A stretch of DNA of 42,420 bases. It comes from an uncultured Oscillospiraceae bacterium. Lineage in GTDB: Bacteria; Bacillota; Clostridia; Oscillospirales; Oscillospiraceae. Positions 1 to 7,751 of the stretch are shown here, one piece after another. The stretch is from the NCBI GenBank assembly GCA_910585815.1, contig CAJUFJ010000029.1:1-42420 (forward strand). Direction: 5' to 3'. Numbering within the stretch: position 1 is the first letter of the stretch; each line of letters starts with the position of its first letter. The translations under genes and the position numbers were made by a program. The notes below the pieces were generated by a model, which did no database searches, had not been told where the DNA came from, and worked only from the letters and a program-made list of their open reading frames with translations.

Positions 1-86
1 ACATCACCCATCAGGCCATGGACCGCTGCTGCTCCAAGCGGGCGGTGGCGGAGGAAATTATCCGGCTGTATGCCGGAGCGGAATGA
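1..86 (+). CDS. C-terminal end of an unidentified protein (partial, cut by window start)
   Basis: An open frame enters from the left edge (codons in phase with base 3) and ends at TGA 84-86. It gives 27 residues ending in EEIIRLYAGAE. The helical, charged tail looks like genuine coding sequence. It runs convergently towards the SDR gene that ends at 111, leaving 24 bases between the two stops. Too little is present to assign a family. Confidence 0.5.
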   Translation, partial: ITHQAMDRCCSKRAVAEEIIRLYAGAE

Positions 87-110
87 AGCAAGGTCAGGTA
101 AATCTTCCTG

Positions 111-911
111 TCAGGGCTGCTTGCCGATATAGGCCAGGATGCCGCCGTCCACATAGAGGATGTGGCCGTTGACAAAGTTGGAGGCGTCGGAGGCCAGGAA
201 CACCGCCGGGCCCATCAGGTCCTCCGGGTCGCCCCAGCGGCCGGCCGGAGTTTTCGAGACAATGAACTGGTCAAAGGGGTGGCGGCTGCCGTCGGCCTGC
301 CGCTCCCGGAGAGGGGCGGTCTGGGGGGTGGCGATGTAGCCGGGGCCAATGCCGTTGCACTGGATGTTGGCCTCACCGTACTCGGAACAGATATTCCGGG
401 TGAGCATCTTCAGTCCGCCCTTGGCGGCGGCATAGGCGGAGACGGTCTCCCGGCCCAGCTCACTCATCATAGAACAGATGTTGATAATCTTGCCGTGGCC
501 CTTCTTCAGCATCCCGGGGATGACCGCTTTGGCGCAGATAAAGGGGCCGATCAGGTCGATGTCCACCACCTGGCGGAAGTCCTCGGCGGACATCTCGGTC
601 ATGGGGATGCGCTTGATGATTCCGGCGTTGTTCACCAGAATGTCCACACCCCCCAGGTCGGCCTCAATTTTGCCAATCAGCTCCGTCACCTGCTCCTCAG
701 ACGTGACGTCGGCGATGTAGCCCCGGGCGTCGATGCCCTTGGCGCTGTAGTCGGCCAGGGCATTGTCCAGGTTGGACTGGCTGCGGCAGTTGAAGGCGAT
801 TTTCGCCCCCGCTCCGGCCAGCGCCTCGGCGATGGCAAAGCCGATGCCGTAGGCCCCACCGGTCACCAGGGCCGTTTTGCCCTCCAGGGAAAACATCTTC
901 TGCATATCCAT
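111..911 (-). CDS. KduD-role short-chain dehydrogenase (gluconate 5-dehydrogenase type)
   Basis: Classical SDR of 266 residues. It has the NAD(P)-binding TGGAYGIG motif (about 17-24), NNAG (94-97) and the catalytic Ser147, Tyr160, Lys164 triad in an SAYAAAKGG context. Its GPGYIATPQTAPLRERQ and DGGILAYIGKQP segments match the SDRs usually annotated gluconate 5-dehydrogenase that accompany kduI in gut bacteria. There they most likely do the KduD step, reducing 2,5-diketo-3-deoxygluconate to 2-keto-3-deoxygluconate; this is inferred from context. The start is set at ATG 911, because AAAGGAG lies 8 bases upstream; an in-frame ATG at 929 has no such site. It is the last gene of the operon, separated from kduI by a hairpin. 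A second, differently built KduD-like SDR lies at 25846. Confidence 0.85.
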   Translation of the reverse strand: MDMQKMFSLEGKTALVTGGAYGIGFAIAEALAGAGAKIAFNCRSQSNLDNALADYSAKGIDARGYIADVTSEEQVTELIGKIEADLGGVDILVNNAGIIKRIPMTEMSAEDFRQVVDIDLIGPFICAKAVIPGMLKKGHGKIINICSMMSELGRETVSAYAAAKGGLKMLTRNICSEYGEANIQCNGIGPGYIATPQTAPLRERQADGSRHPFDQFIVSKTPAGRWGDPEDLMGPAVFLASDASNFVNGHILYVDGGILAYIGKQP

Positions 912-933
912 TTGTGAAACTCCTTTCATAAAA

Positions 934-953
934 AGGGCCGCCGGCGGCGGCCC
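934..953 (-). terminator. Hairpin with T-run between kduI and the SDR gene
   Basis: On the minus strand GGGCCGCC and GGCGGCCC form an 8-bp GC stem with a 3-base loop followed by TTTTT. It sits between the kduI stop (961) and the ribosome site of the SDR gene. It looks like an intrinsic terminator, probably leaky, that would lower expression of the last gene. Confidence 0.65.
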
Positions 954-960
954 TCCTGTT

Positions 961-1803
961 TTATTTCAGCTGGGTGGTGGGGATGACGTCCATGTCGTCA
1001 AAGGCCTGATTCTCGCCGCCCATGGCCCAGATGAAGGTGTAGCTGGCGGTACCCGCCCCGGCGTGGATGGACCAGGAGGGAGAGATCACAGCCTGCTCAT
1101 TCTGCATGACGATGTGCCGGGTCTCCTGGCCCTGGCCCATCATGTGGAAGACCACCTGGTCCTCCGGCACCTCGAAGTACATATACACCTCCATCCGCCG
1201 CTCGTGGGTGTGGGCGGGCATGGTGTTCCACACGCTGCCGCTCTCCAGCACCGTCATGCCCATGGACAGCTGGCAGGTCTTCAGCACGTCGGGGTGGATA
1301 AACTGGTTAATCACTCGCTTGTTGGAGGTGGCCCCGTCCCCCAGGGGCTTCTTGGCCGCGTCGGCCAGCTTGAGCAGGCGGGTCTCATAGCTGCGGTGGG
1401 CGGGGGCGGACACCATATAGAACTTGGCGGGCTTGGCGCTGTCCTTGCTGGCGAACAGGACCTCCTTGGCCCCCATAGTGATGTAGAGGCAGTCCTTATA
1501 GCCCAGCTCGTAGACGGTCCCGTCCACGGTGACGGAGCCCTCACCGCCGATGTTAAACATGCCCACCTCCCGGCGCTCCAGGAAGTAGCGGGTGCCAAAG
1601 TTGGCCCACACGTCGATGTCCTTGTCGATGGAGACGGTCTCCTTCACGGGCATGCAGCCCAGGGTGACCATCCGGTCCACGTGGCTGTAGACAGCCACCA
1701 CCTGGTCGGGCTGGTACAGGTTTTCAATGAGGAACTCACGGCGCAGCTCCTCGGTGGTGTAGCGCTTCACGTCGTTGGGGTGAGCGGAGTAGCGGATATC
1801 CAT
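961..1803 (-). CDS. kduI: 5-keto-4-deoxyuronate isomerase (KduI)
   Basis: A 280-residue cupin enzyme that isomerises 4-deoxy-L-threo-5-hexosulose uronate, the rearranged product of unsaturated uronic acids, to 2,5-diketo-3-deoxygluconate. It has the normal family length. The metal ligands His198, His200, Glu205 and His247 sit in PAHTHERRMEVY and SIHAGAG, two positions later than in the E. coli enzyme, and the start MDIRYSAHPND is typical. AGGAGG lies 6 bases before the ATG. It follows the GH112 gene by about 50 bases and precedes the SDR that should use its product. No GH88/GH105 unsaturated-uronyl hydrolase is present in the window, so the uronate must be released elsewhere in the genome. 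Confidence 0.97.
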   Translation of the reverse strand: MDIRYSAHPNDVKRYTTEELRREFLIENLYQPDQVVAVYSHVDRMVTLGCMPVKETVSIDKDIDVWANFGTRYFLERREVGMFNIGGEGSVTVDGTVYELGYKDCLYITMGAKEVLFASKDSAKPAKFYMVSAPAHRSYETRLLKLADAAKKPLGDGATSNKRVINQFIHPDVLKTCQLSMGMTVLESGSVWNTMPAHTHERRMEVYMYFEVPEDQVVFHMMGQGQETRHIVMQNEQAVISPSWSIHAGAGTASYTFIWAMGGENQAFDDMDVIPTTQLK

Positions 1804-1852
1804 GAAAAACCTCCTGATGATAAAAATAGCAGAGGTCGCAGCGCCCTGTCAT

Positions 1853-4015
1853 TCAGATCTCGTACCAGCGTATCTCGTTAGCGGCCAGGTCCAGCTGGAA
1901 GCTGGAGCCGTCCCCACGGAAGACGGTGGTGGACTGGGGCTCGTAGGTGTTGTTGACCACACAGAACTTGCCGTTCTTCACATAGGCGTGGACGTCCACA
2001 TTATAGTTGGAGGACAGCCACAGGTTCATCTGATCCTCGCTGTGGGCGGACCAGAGGACGGCCCGGTGGAGCAGGCGGCTGTTCTCAAAGGAGTAGGGCA
2101 GTCCGGAGAGATACACCGCCCGGCCCTTGCCGAACTCGTTCACCGCCAGCTGGACCTCCTTGTCCCGCTGGACCAGCACCTGGGCCCCCTCCAGGGCGTA
2201 GATGCTCTTTTTGCCCTCTCCGAAGTCCACTGCTCCCTGGCAGTCCGCCAGGATGAAGTGGCCGGGGTGCTCCTCCCAGTTGTATTTGTCATAACCCAGG
2301 GTAAAACCGGTCTCCTTTTCTACGCCCAGTATACCGGACAGCTGGAGATAGCGGCCCTGGTACTGGTGGCCCGAGGGCTCGCCCACGCCGATGAAGCCGC
2401 CGCCGTTGTAGACGAACTTCTTCACCGCGGCGGAGACGGCCGGGTCCTCCCAGATGGCCCCGCCGGTGTGGGCGGTGTCGCCGTCGCCCACGTTGATGAG
2501 CACATTGACGCCGTCCAAAATAGAGGGGTCGGCCTTGACATCATCAAAGCTGATGAATTTCACGTCGTAGGGGGCCCCGGACAGGGCCTCGATGACCCCG
2601 GCGTAGGAGTAGTTCTGCTTCTGATACAGGGCGTGGTGGACCATGTGGCAGCCCCAAGACCGGGCCCTGCCCCAGCTGTTGAGAACGGCCACCGTCTTGA
2701 CGCAGTAGGGGGTGGTCCCCTTGATGTTGTCATAGAGCTCCCGGAACTCGCTGCACACGCTCTCCACATAGTCGATGAACTCGGGGAACTGGCAGGCCAG
2801 CTTCAGGTAGCCGCCGTAGCCGATGCGGTCGATGGGTTTTCTCAAAATGGCCCGACGGGCGGTGACCCAGTTCTCCTTGGCCTCCCGGACGGGGTCGCCC
2901 CCCTCGTGGAAGGTGTCGGGGAAGAAGTAGGGCAGGAACCGGCCCTCGGTGTACTTCACCCCGGGGATGTCAGAGATCAGCCTCAGGGTGGCGCCGTTGC
3001 CCACGGAGCCCACCACCGCGTCCAGGCCGATGGACTTGAACTCGTCCATGTAGGGCTCGGTGCCGATGAAGTGGTCGCCCAGGAACATCATGGCCTCCTT
3101 GCCCAGCTCGTGGGTGATGTCCACCATCTCCTTGGCCAATGCGGCCACTTCCCGGCGCTGGAAGGCCATAAAGTCCTTGAATTCCTTAGAGGGCACCCGG
3201 TACTGGTTGTTGTAATAGCCCTGGTCGATGATGAACTCGGGACGGAACTTGTAGCCCACTTCCCTCTCGAACTGCTCCAGGATGTAGGGGGAGACCGAGG
3301 CAGAGTAGCCGTACCAGTCCACATACTTCTCCCGCTTCAGCTCGTCGAAGACCAGGGTGAACTGGTGGAAGAAGGTGGTGTACCGAATGACGTTCACATA
3401 GGGGTGGTCTGCGATAAATTTCCGCAGGCGCTCCATGGTAAATTTCTTGGTCTTGGGCTGGCGGACGTCGAAGGTGATCTGGTGCTCGAAGTCCTTCCAG
3501 TCGTTGGTGACGGCGTTGTACATGTGCACCGGGTCCCAAATCAGGTAGGCCAGAAAGCTGACGGTGTAGTCGTGGAAGGCCTGGGGGGCGTCGATAATCA
3601 CACAGCCCTCCTCATACCGCCAGGCGTCGGGGGAGATGGGCTCTCCCGTGGTGCGGTCCATCACTTCCCACCAGCGGCGTATGTCGTCCCGGGTGTTCAC
3701 CTCCATCAGCTCGGCGCTGATCCCCTGCATCAGAGGGATGGACAGGGGACCGTCCCCGGCGGTGTGGAAGCCGGTCATAATATAGCACTGCTGCACCTCG
3801 TCGGGGTTGGCCTTGGCCCAGGCGTTGTCCTTCCGGGTGGTGTAGTAGGTGGAATAGACCTTGGCGTCTACGCTTTTCAGCTCCTCGGGGTAGTCGGTGC
3901 CGTCGCAGTCCCGGATGGCGTCCGCCCCCCAGCGCTTCAGCAGCTCCAGGGTCTCGGGCACCACGTCCACATCGGTGGGGATAGTCACCCGGCCCGTCTT
4001 ATGTATGTCGGTCAT
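1853..4015 (-). CDS. GH112 beta-galactoside phosphorylase (lacto-N-biose/galacto-N-biose or galactosyl-rhamnose type)
   Basis: A cytoplasmic protein of 720 residues, matching the length of GH112 enzymes, which split Gal-beta-1,3-HexNAc (or Gal-beta-1,4-rhamnose) with phosphate to give galactose 1-phosphate. The general acid is Asp314 in MMFLGDHFIGTEPY, equivalent to Asp313 of the Bifidobacterium enzyme. Arg35 in ADAIRD and the DPVHMYN motif (161-167), both near the active site in that structure, are retained. The start is ATG 4015, with AGAGGAG 5 bases upstream; a GTG at 4030 overlaps the previous gene and lacks a site. It is fed by the ABC importer encoded just upstream. Retention of the Bifidobacterium-like active-site motif mildly favours a HexNAc acceptor, whereas the kduI neighbour favours a rhamnogalacturonan or glycosaminoglycan source. 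Acceptor specificity is therefore open. Confidence 0.9.
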   Translation of the reverse strand: MTDIHKTGRVTIPTDVDVVPETLELLKRWGADAIRDCDGTDYPEELKSVDAKVYSTYYTTRKDNAWAKANPDEVQQCYIMTGFHTAGDGPLSIPLMQGISAELMEVNTRDDIRRWWEVMDRTTGEPISPDAWRYEEGCVIIDAPQAFHDYTVSFLAYLIWDPVHMYNAVTNDWKDFEHQITFDVRQPKTKKFTMERLRKFIADHPYVNVIRYTTFFHQFTLVFDELKREKYVDWYGYSASVSPYILEQFEREVGYKFRPEFIIDQGYYNNQYRVPSKEFKDFMAFQRREVAALAKEMVDITHELGKEAMMFLGDHFIGTEPYMDEFKSIGLDAVVGSVGNGATLRLISDIPGVKYTEGRFLPYFFPDTFHEGGDPVREAKENWVTARRAILRKPIDRIGYGGYLKLACQFPEFIDYVESVCSEFRELYDNIKGTTPYCVKTVAVLNSWGRARSWGCHMVHHALYQKQNYSYAGVIEALSGAPYDVKFISFDDVKADPSILDGVNVLINVGDGDTAHTGGAIWEDPAVSAAVKKFVYNGGGFIGVGEPSGHQYQGRYLQLSGILGVEKETGFTLGYDKYNWEEHPGHFILADCQGAVDFGEGKKSIYALEGAQVLVQRDKEVQLAVNEFGKGRAVYLSGLPYSFENSRLLHRAVLWSAHSEDQMNLWLSSNYNVDVHAYVKNGKFCVVNNTYEPQSTTVFRGDGSSFQLDLAANEIRWYEI

Positions 4016-4026
4016 AGCTTCTCCTC

Positions 4027-4227
4027 TCACTGCTTTTTCCGGTCCGCAAAGCGGGCGTTATAGAGATACAGGGTGACCAGCAGCAGGACAACCCCCACAA
4101 GCATCAGGCCCAGCCCTGCCATCTGGCCGGTCATCAGCCAGCCCCGGATTATCAGGACCAGCCCCAGCACAAAGGTGACCAGCATCAAAATGATGCGCAG
4201 CTGTTTATGTTCTTTCCAATAGTTCAT
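4027..4227 (-). CDS. Small two-helix membrane protein, unknown function
   Basis: A 66-residue protein with a polar N-terminus (MNYWKEHKQLR) and two hydrophobic segments (about 11-28 and 37-55), ending in basic and polar residues (RFADRKKQ). It has no signal peptide or known motif. It lies tightly between the permease gene (ends 4237) and the GH112 gene (starts 4015) and is evidently co-transcribed. The operon context suggests an accessory subunit of the importer or an anchor near the phosphorylase, but nothing in the sequence proves either. Confidence 0.7.
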   Translation of the reverse strand: MNYWKEHKQLRIILMLVTFVLGLVLIIRGWLMTGQMAGLGLMLVGVVLLLVTLYLYNARFADRKKQ

Positions 4228-4236
4228 ATCCTCACC

Positions 4237-5121
4237 TTACCCTTTCAGTCCGCCCACGGTCATGCCCTGGGTCAGCTTCTGCTGCACGCACATATAGAGG
4301 ATCAGGGTGGGCAGCATCACCAGCACCAGGCCGGCATACAGCCGCCCGAACTGGGCCGCCGACTGGGAGGCCTGCATCAGGTTGAGCAGACCCACCGGAA
4401 GGGTCTTCTGGCCGGTGGCGCTGTTCATTAAGGTCATAGAAATAATGTACTCGTTCCAGAAGGACAGGAAATTGAACAGGATAATGGTAAGAATAGAGGG
4501 CTGGGCCATCGGGAAAATCACCCGAATCATAGCCTGACCATAGCCCGCGCCGTCGATGTAGGCGGCCTCCTCAAAGTCGTGGGGCAGAGTGGCAAAGTAG
4601 CCCGACAGCAGGTAGACGGTGAAGGGCAGGGCGGTGGCGGCGTAGATTACAGCCAGGGTCACCAGATTGTTCATAAAGATATTGTTCAGCTTGAACAGGT
4701 AGTTCATCCAGCTGTCCCAATCCCGCATCATCAGAAAGATAGGCACCACAATGTAGTTGACATTGATAAACAATCCGGCCATAAAGGCGGTGTTCAGAAG
4801 CTTGCCGCCCCGGAAGTGGAAGCGGGACAGGCAGTAGGCCGCAGGGAGGGCCACCACCAGCAGGATAGCCAGGGCCAGAGCGGTGACAATCACCGAGTTG
4901 AGCATGTAGCTGCCCATGCTGGCGGCGTTCCAGGCGTCTACGAAATTCTGCCAGTAGAAGGTGGCGGGCAGGACCCAGGGGTTGCCGTAAAACTCGCTGT
5001 TCTGCTTGATGGAGGCCAGGAAGACCCAGGCTACCGGCACGATGATGACAACTGCCAGAGTAATGAGTACCACATAGATAAAGACCTTGTACAGGGTGTC
5101 GGCGGAGTTTGTTTTTTTCAT
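4237..5121 (-). CDS. ABC sugar transporter permease (MalG/UgpE type)
   Basis: About 294 residues with six hydrophobic segments and the cytoplasmic EAA loop EEAAYIDGAGYGQ that docks the ATPase. It belongs to the carbohydrate-uptake CUT1 permeases and forms the channel with the product of the gene at 5138. The start is ATG 5121 (MKKTNSADTL), preceded by GAGGAGG at 9 bases; an ATG at 5154 would overlap the upstream gene and encodes a cysteine-rich stretch unlike the family. No ATPase gene is present in the operon, so a shared MsmX/UgpC-like ATPase encoded elsewhere is expected. Confidence 0.93.
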   Translation of the reverse strand: MKKTNSADTLYKVFIYVVLITLAVVIIVPVAWVFLASIKQNSEFYGNPWVLPATFYWQNFVDAWNAASMGSYMLNSVIVTALALAILLVVALPAAYCLSRFHFRGGKLLNTAFMAGLFINVNYIVVPIFLMMRDWDSWMNYLFKLNNIFMNNLVTLAVIYAATALPFTVYLLSGYFATLPHDFEEAAYIDGAGYGQAMIRVIFPMAQPSILTIILFNFLSFWNEYIISMTLMNSATGQKTLPVGLLNLMQASQSAAQFGRLYAGLVLVMLPTLILYMCVQQKLTQGMTVGGLKG

Positions 5122-5137
5122 CTTCTCGTCCCTCCTC

Positions 5138-6010
5138 TCACATCTGAAGCACATCCCGCTTGGTGACGTGGTTGACCACAGCGGACAGGGTGAAGGAGAA
5201 CAGGAAGATAATCACGCCGGCGGCCATGGCATAGCCGTACAGGCCCTCGTCCTTCTGGGCATACATAAAGCTCAGGCCCACGTCGGCCATCCCCTTGGCC
5301 ACCATGGCCTTGACGAACAGGAACGCCATGTTGATGGTGGAGATGATGAAGAAGGTAAGAGTGGTACGAATGTTGGTCCAGATCAGGGGCAGGGTGATCT
5401 CAAAGAACTGATTCAGCCGCCCCGCGCCGTCCAGGCTGGCTGACTCATACAGGTCCACAGGAACAGCGGACATGGAGGCCATGTACATAACCATATAGTA
5501 GCCGATGGCCTGCCACACCATAGCGATGATAACGCTGACGATTACCATGGGCTGGTCCTTCCAGAGCACCATGACATCCCGGCCGGCAAACAGGGAAAAA
5601 ATACTGTTGAGCATTCCGTTGTCCGGCTTGTAGATGGCGGAGAAGATGCCGGCGATGACCACCACAGAGAGAATATTGGGGATGTAGAAGATGATACGGA
5701 AAAAATTCTGCCCCCTGATCTTCTCCCGGGTGAGGATGGCGGCAAAGACGATGGCAAAGAAAAATGTGATGATAGTCACGGTAACAATAAGCAGGATGGT
5801 GTTCTGCATAGAGACGATGAACTTGGTATCCTTGAACAGAACCTTAAAGTTGTTCAGCCCCACAAAGGTCTCGGTGGGAGAGTAGGCCCCCCGCTCGAAA
5901 AGAGACATGCGGAACACGTTGAAGGTGGGCATGACCATAAAGATGAAGAACAGGATGGCTGCCGGGGCGACACACAGGGCGATAAACCGGCTGCGGCCTT
6001 TACTGCGCAT
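5138..6010 (-). CDS. ABC sugar transporter permease (MalF/UgpA type)
   Basis: A 290-residue permease with six predicted membrane helices starting at residue 10 (FIALCVAPAAILFFIF). Its degenerate EAA loop is YESASLDGAGRLNQF. It is typical of the first CUT1 permease, whose gene follows the binding-protein gene. The start ATG 6010 has AAAGGAG at 7 bases. The next permease starts 16 bases downstream of its stop. With that permease and the lipoprotein at 6110 it makes one importer, most likely for the oligosaccharide cleaved by the GH112 enzyme. Confidence 0.93.
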   Translation of the reverse strand: MRSKGRSRFIALCVAPAAILFFIFMVMPTFNVFRMSLFERGAYSPTETFVGLNNFKVLFKDTKFIVSMQNTILLIVTVTIITFFFAIVFAAILTREKIRGQNFFRIIFYIPNILSVVVIAGIFSAIYKPDNGMLNSIFSLFAGRDVMVLWKDQPMVIVSVIIAMVWQAIGYYMVMYMASMSAVPVDLYESASLDGAGRLNQFFEITLPLIWTNIRTTLTFFIISTINMAFLFVKAMVAKGMADVGLSFMYAQKDEGLYGYAMAAGVIIFLFSFTLSAVVNHVTKRDVLQM

Positions 6011-6036
6011 GGGATCGCTCCTTTCTCTCTGAAATC

Positions 6037-6073
6037 AAAAGGCGGCGGTGAGCGGTTTTCGCTCACCGCCGCC
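6037..6073 (-). terminator. Strong hairpin between binding-protein and permease genes
   Basis: A perfect 14-bp stem (arms 6041-6054 and 6060-6073) with a 5-base loop, followed on the minus strand by TTTT. It lies directly after the binding-protein gene and before the permease gene. This is consistent with partial termination or 3'-end protection, giving more binding protein than permease. Equivalent hairpins occur at the other two transport operons of the window. Confidence 0.75.
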
Positions 6074-6109
6074 TGCTCTACGGACAATTGGATGGTTCGG
6101 CGGATATGA

Positions 6110-7510
6110 TTACTCGGACAGCAGGTTGGCACGCATCTGGTCGCTGGCGGCCTTGATGTCAGCCACCCACTGGTCTGCGGTCAGAGAGCCGTTCACCAGG
6201 CTGTTGAAGGGGTCGAAGAAGACTTCGCGCACACTGCCCAGACCGGGAACGGAGGCGTAGGCGGCGAAACCGCCCATAACGGCGGAAGCGCCGTTGTCAT
6301 AGATGGAGTAGAAGATCTTATTGTCGCCCTCCATACCGTCGGTGATGCCGGTGATGGGCTGGGCAGCGCCGCCCTTGGCGAAGATCTCAGCGGCCTTATC
6401 GCTGTACAGGAAGGCCACAAACATCTTGGCAGCGTCCAGATTGGGAGCCTGAGCGGGGACCCAGGCCTGTTCCAGCCAGCAGTAGCTGGCGCTGGTGCCG
6501 GCGCCGCCGCCGGGCAGGGCGCACATGCCCCACTGGAAGCCGTCAGCCCGGGGAGCTTCAGCCATCTCGCCCACGATCCAGGTGCCGTTGGGCATGAACA
6601 GGGCCTTGTTGTCCAGAATCAGCTGCTGGTTCTGGGTGAAGTCGGAATCGTTGGCCTGGGCGGGGGTCACCTTGGCGGTGTAGCTGGCCAGCTTGCTCAT
6701 CACGTCGAAGCACTGCTTGGCCTCGGGGGTATCCCATACGCCCTCAGCGTAGTTCATGGCCTGGTTGAAGAACTCAGGGCCGCCCGCAGAGTAGAGCAGG
6801 GTGGGGAAGAAGGTGTCGAAGTAGCCGGTGGTGGGGTAAGTAAACAGGGCGATGTCCTCAGCGGCGGCCTTGTCGCCCAGGGCCCACATCTCGTCCCAGG
6901 TGGTGGGGACGGTCCAGCCCTTTTCCGCAAAGAGACCGGCGTTATAGAACAGGCCGCAGGGGGAGTAGAACATGGGGGCCAGATAGGTCTTGCCGTCGCC
7001 GTAGGGGTTGGTGATGGAGGTGTCGGTAAAGCCGGGGACGATCTTGTCAGAGACCTTGGCGCTCTCGCCGGGCACGGTCATGGACAGCACGTCGGTGATG
7101 TCGGCGATGTTCTTGTCCTTGATGAACTGCTCGGTGAGCTTCTTGTCGCGGCCGGTGGCCAGGTGAATCACGTCAGGGAAGTCGCCGCCCTGCATGGAGG
7201 GGCCAATCACGTCCTCCAGGGCCTTGTCCACAATCAGCTCCACCTCGATGCCGGTCTCAGCGGTAAAGGCGTCGCAGACCTCTTGCCACATACCGGGGTA
7301 GGTCTCCTCATAGGCGGAAGCCAGAGCCGCCACCTTGATGGGACCCTTGGGAGCCTCAGGGGTGCTGGCATCGCCCTGGCTGGTGCTGGAGCCGCCGGCG
7401 GGCGGGTTGGACTGGGCGGGGGGCGTCTGGGGCGCGCCACCGCAGCCGGCCAGCAGAGACAGAGACAGCGCAGAAGCCAGCAGCAGGCTGAGAGTCTTCT
7501 TCATTTTCAT
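6110..7510 (-). CDS. ABC transporter sugar-binding lipoprotein
   Basis: A 466-residue extracellular solute-binding protein of the CUT1 (MalE-like) class. The N-terminus MKMKKTLSLLLASALSLSL is a lipoprotein signal with lipobox LAGC (Cys23), followed by a low-complexity Pro/Ser/Gly/Thr linker to about residue 55 and then the periplasmic-binding fold. The start ATG 7510 has TAGGAGG 7 bases upstream. It is the first gene of the operon and faces an AraC-type regulator. The ligand is presumably the galactoside degraded by the GH112 enzyme encoded downstream; this comes from operon context only. Confidence 0.93.
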   Translation of the reverse strand: MKMKKTLSLLLASALSLSLLAGCGGAPQTPPAQSNPPAGGSSTSQGDASTPEAPKGPIKVAALASAYEETYPGMWQEVCDAFTAETGIEVELIVDKALEDVIGPSMQGGDFPDVIHLATGRDKKLTEQFIKDKNIADITDVLSMTVPGESAKVSDKIVPGFTDTSITNPYGDGKTYLAPMFYSPCGLFYNAGLFAEKGWTVPTTWDEMWALGDKAAAEDIALFTYPTTGYFDTFFPTLLYSAGGPEFFNQAMNYAEGVWDTPEAKQCFDVMSKLASYTAKVTPAQANDSDFTQNQQLILDNKALFMPNGTWIVGEMAEAPRADGFQWGMCALPGGGAGTSASYCWLEQAWVPAQAPNLDAAKMFVAFLYSDKAAEIFAKGGAAQPITGITDGMEGDNKIFYSIYDNGASAVMGGFAAYASVPGLGSVREVFFDPFNSLVNGSLTADQWVADIKAASDQMRANLLSE

Positions 7511-7751
7511 ATTCTAACCTCCTAAAATTTTGGGCACTTGCGTTCAGGCCGTCTTTTCGGCCTTTTCGCCTATAATTATATGATAAACCCATGTGGGAAA
7601 GCTACCTGTTTTTTGCTTTCTTGTTTATATATCGTGCTTTTTCTCTTTCATTGATTTGTCTAAAATAACGGACTTTTTTCCAGAGACAATGGACAATTTT
7701 TTTATTCCCCGCTCCGGGATTTGGGCGCTATGCCTATAATACCAAAAAAAT
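7511..7751. promoter_or_regulatory. Divergent regulatory region between ABC/GH112 operon and AraC regulator
   Basis: This is a 241-base AT-rich gap. On the minus strand a TATAAT lies at 7575-7580, but the hexamer 17 bases upstream (AGCTTT) is a poor -35, as expected for an activator-dependent promoter of the ABC operon. On the plus strand another TATAAT lies at 7735-7740, only 12 bases before ATG 7752. No further element is obvious. Confidence 0.45.

Noticed and set aside
877..4063. Long plus-strand open frames opposite kduI and GH112 (for example 1802-4063, 753 codons)
   Set aside because: They are antisense shadows in GC-rich DNA: rich in Gly/His/Val/Gln, no ribosome site or family motif, and the opposite strand carries clear enzymes with intact catalytic residues.
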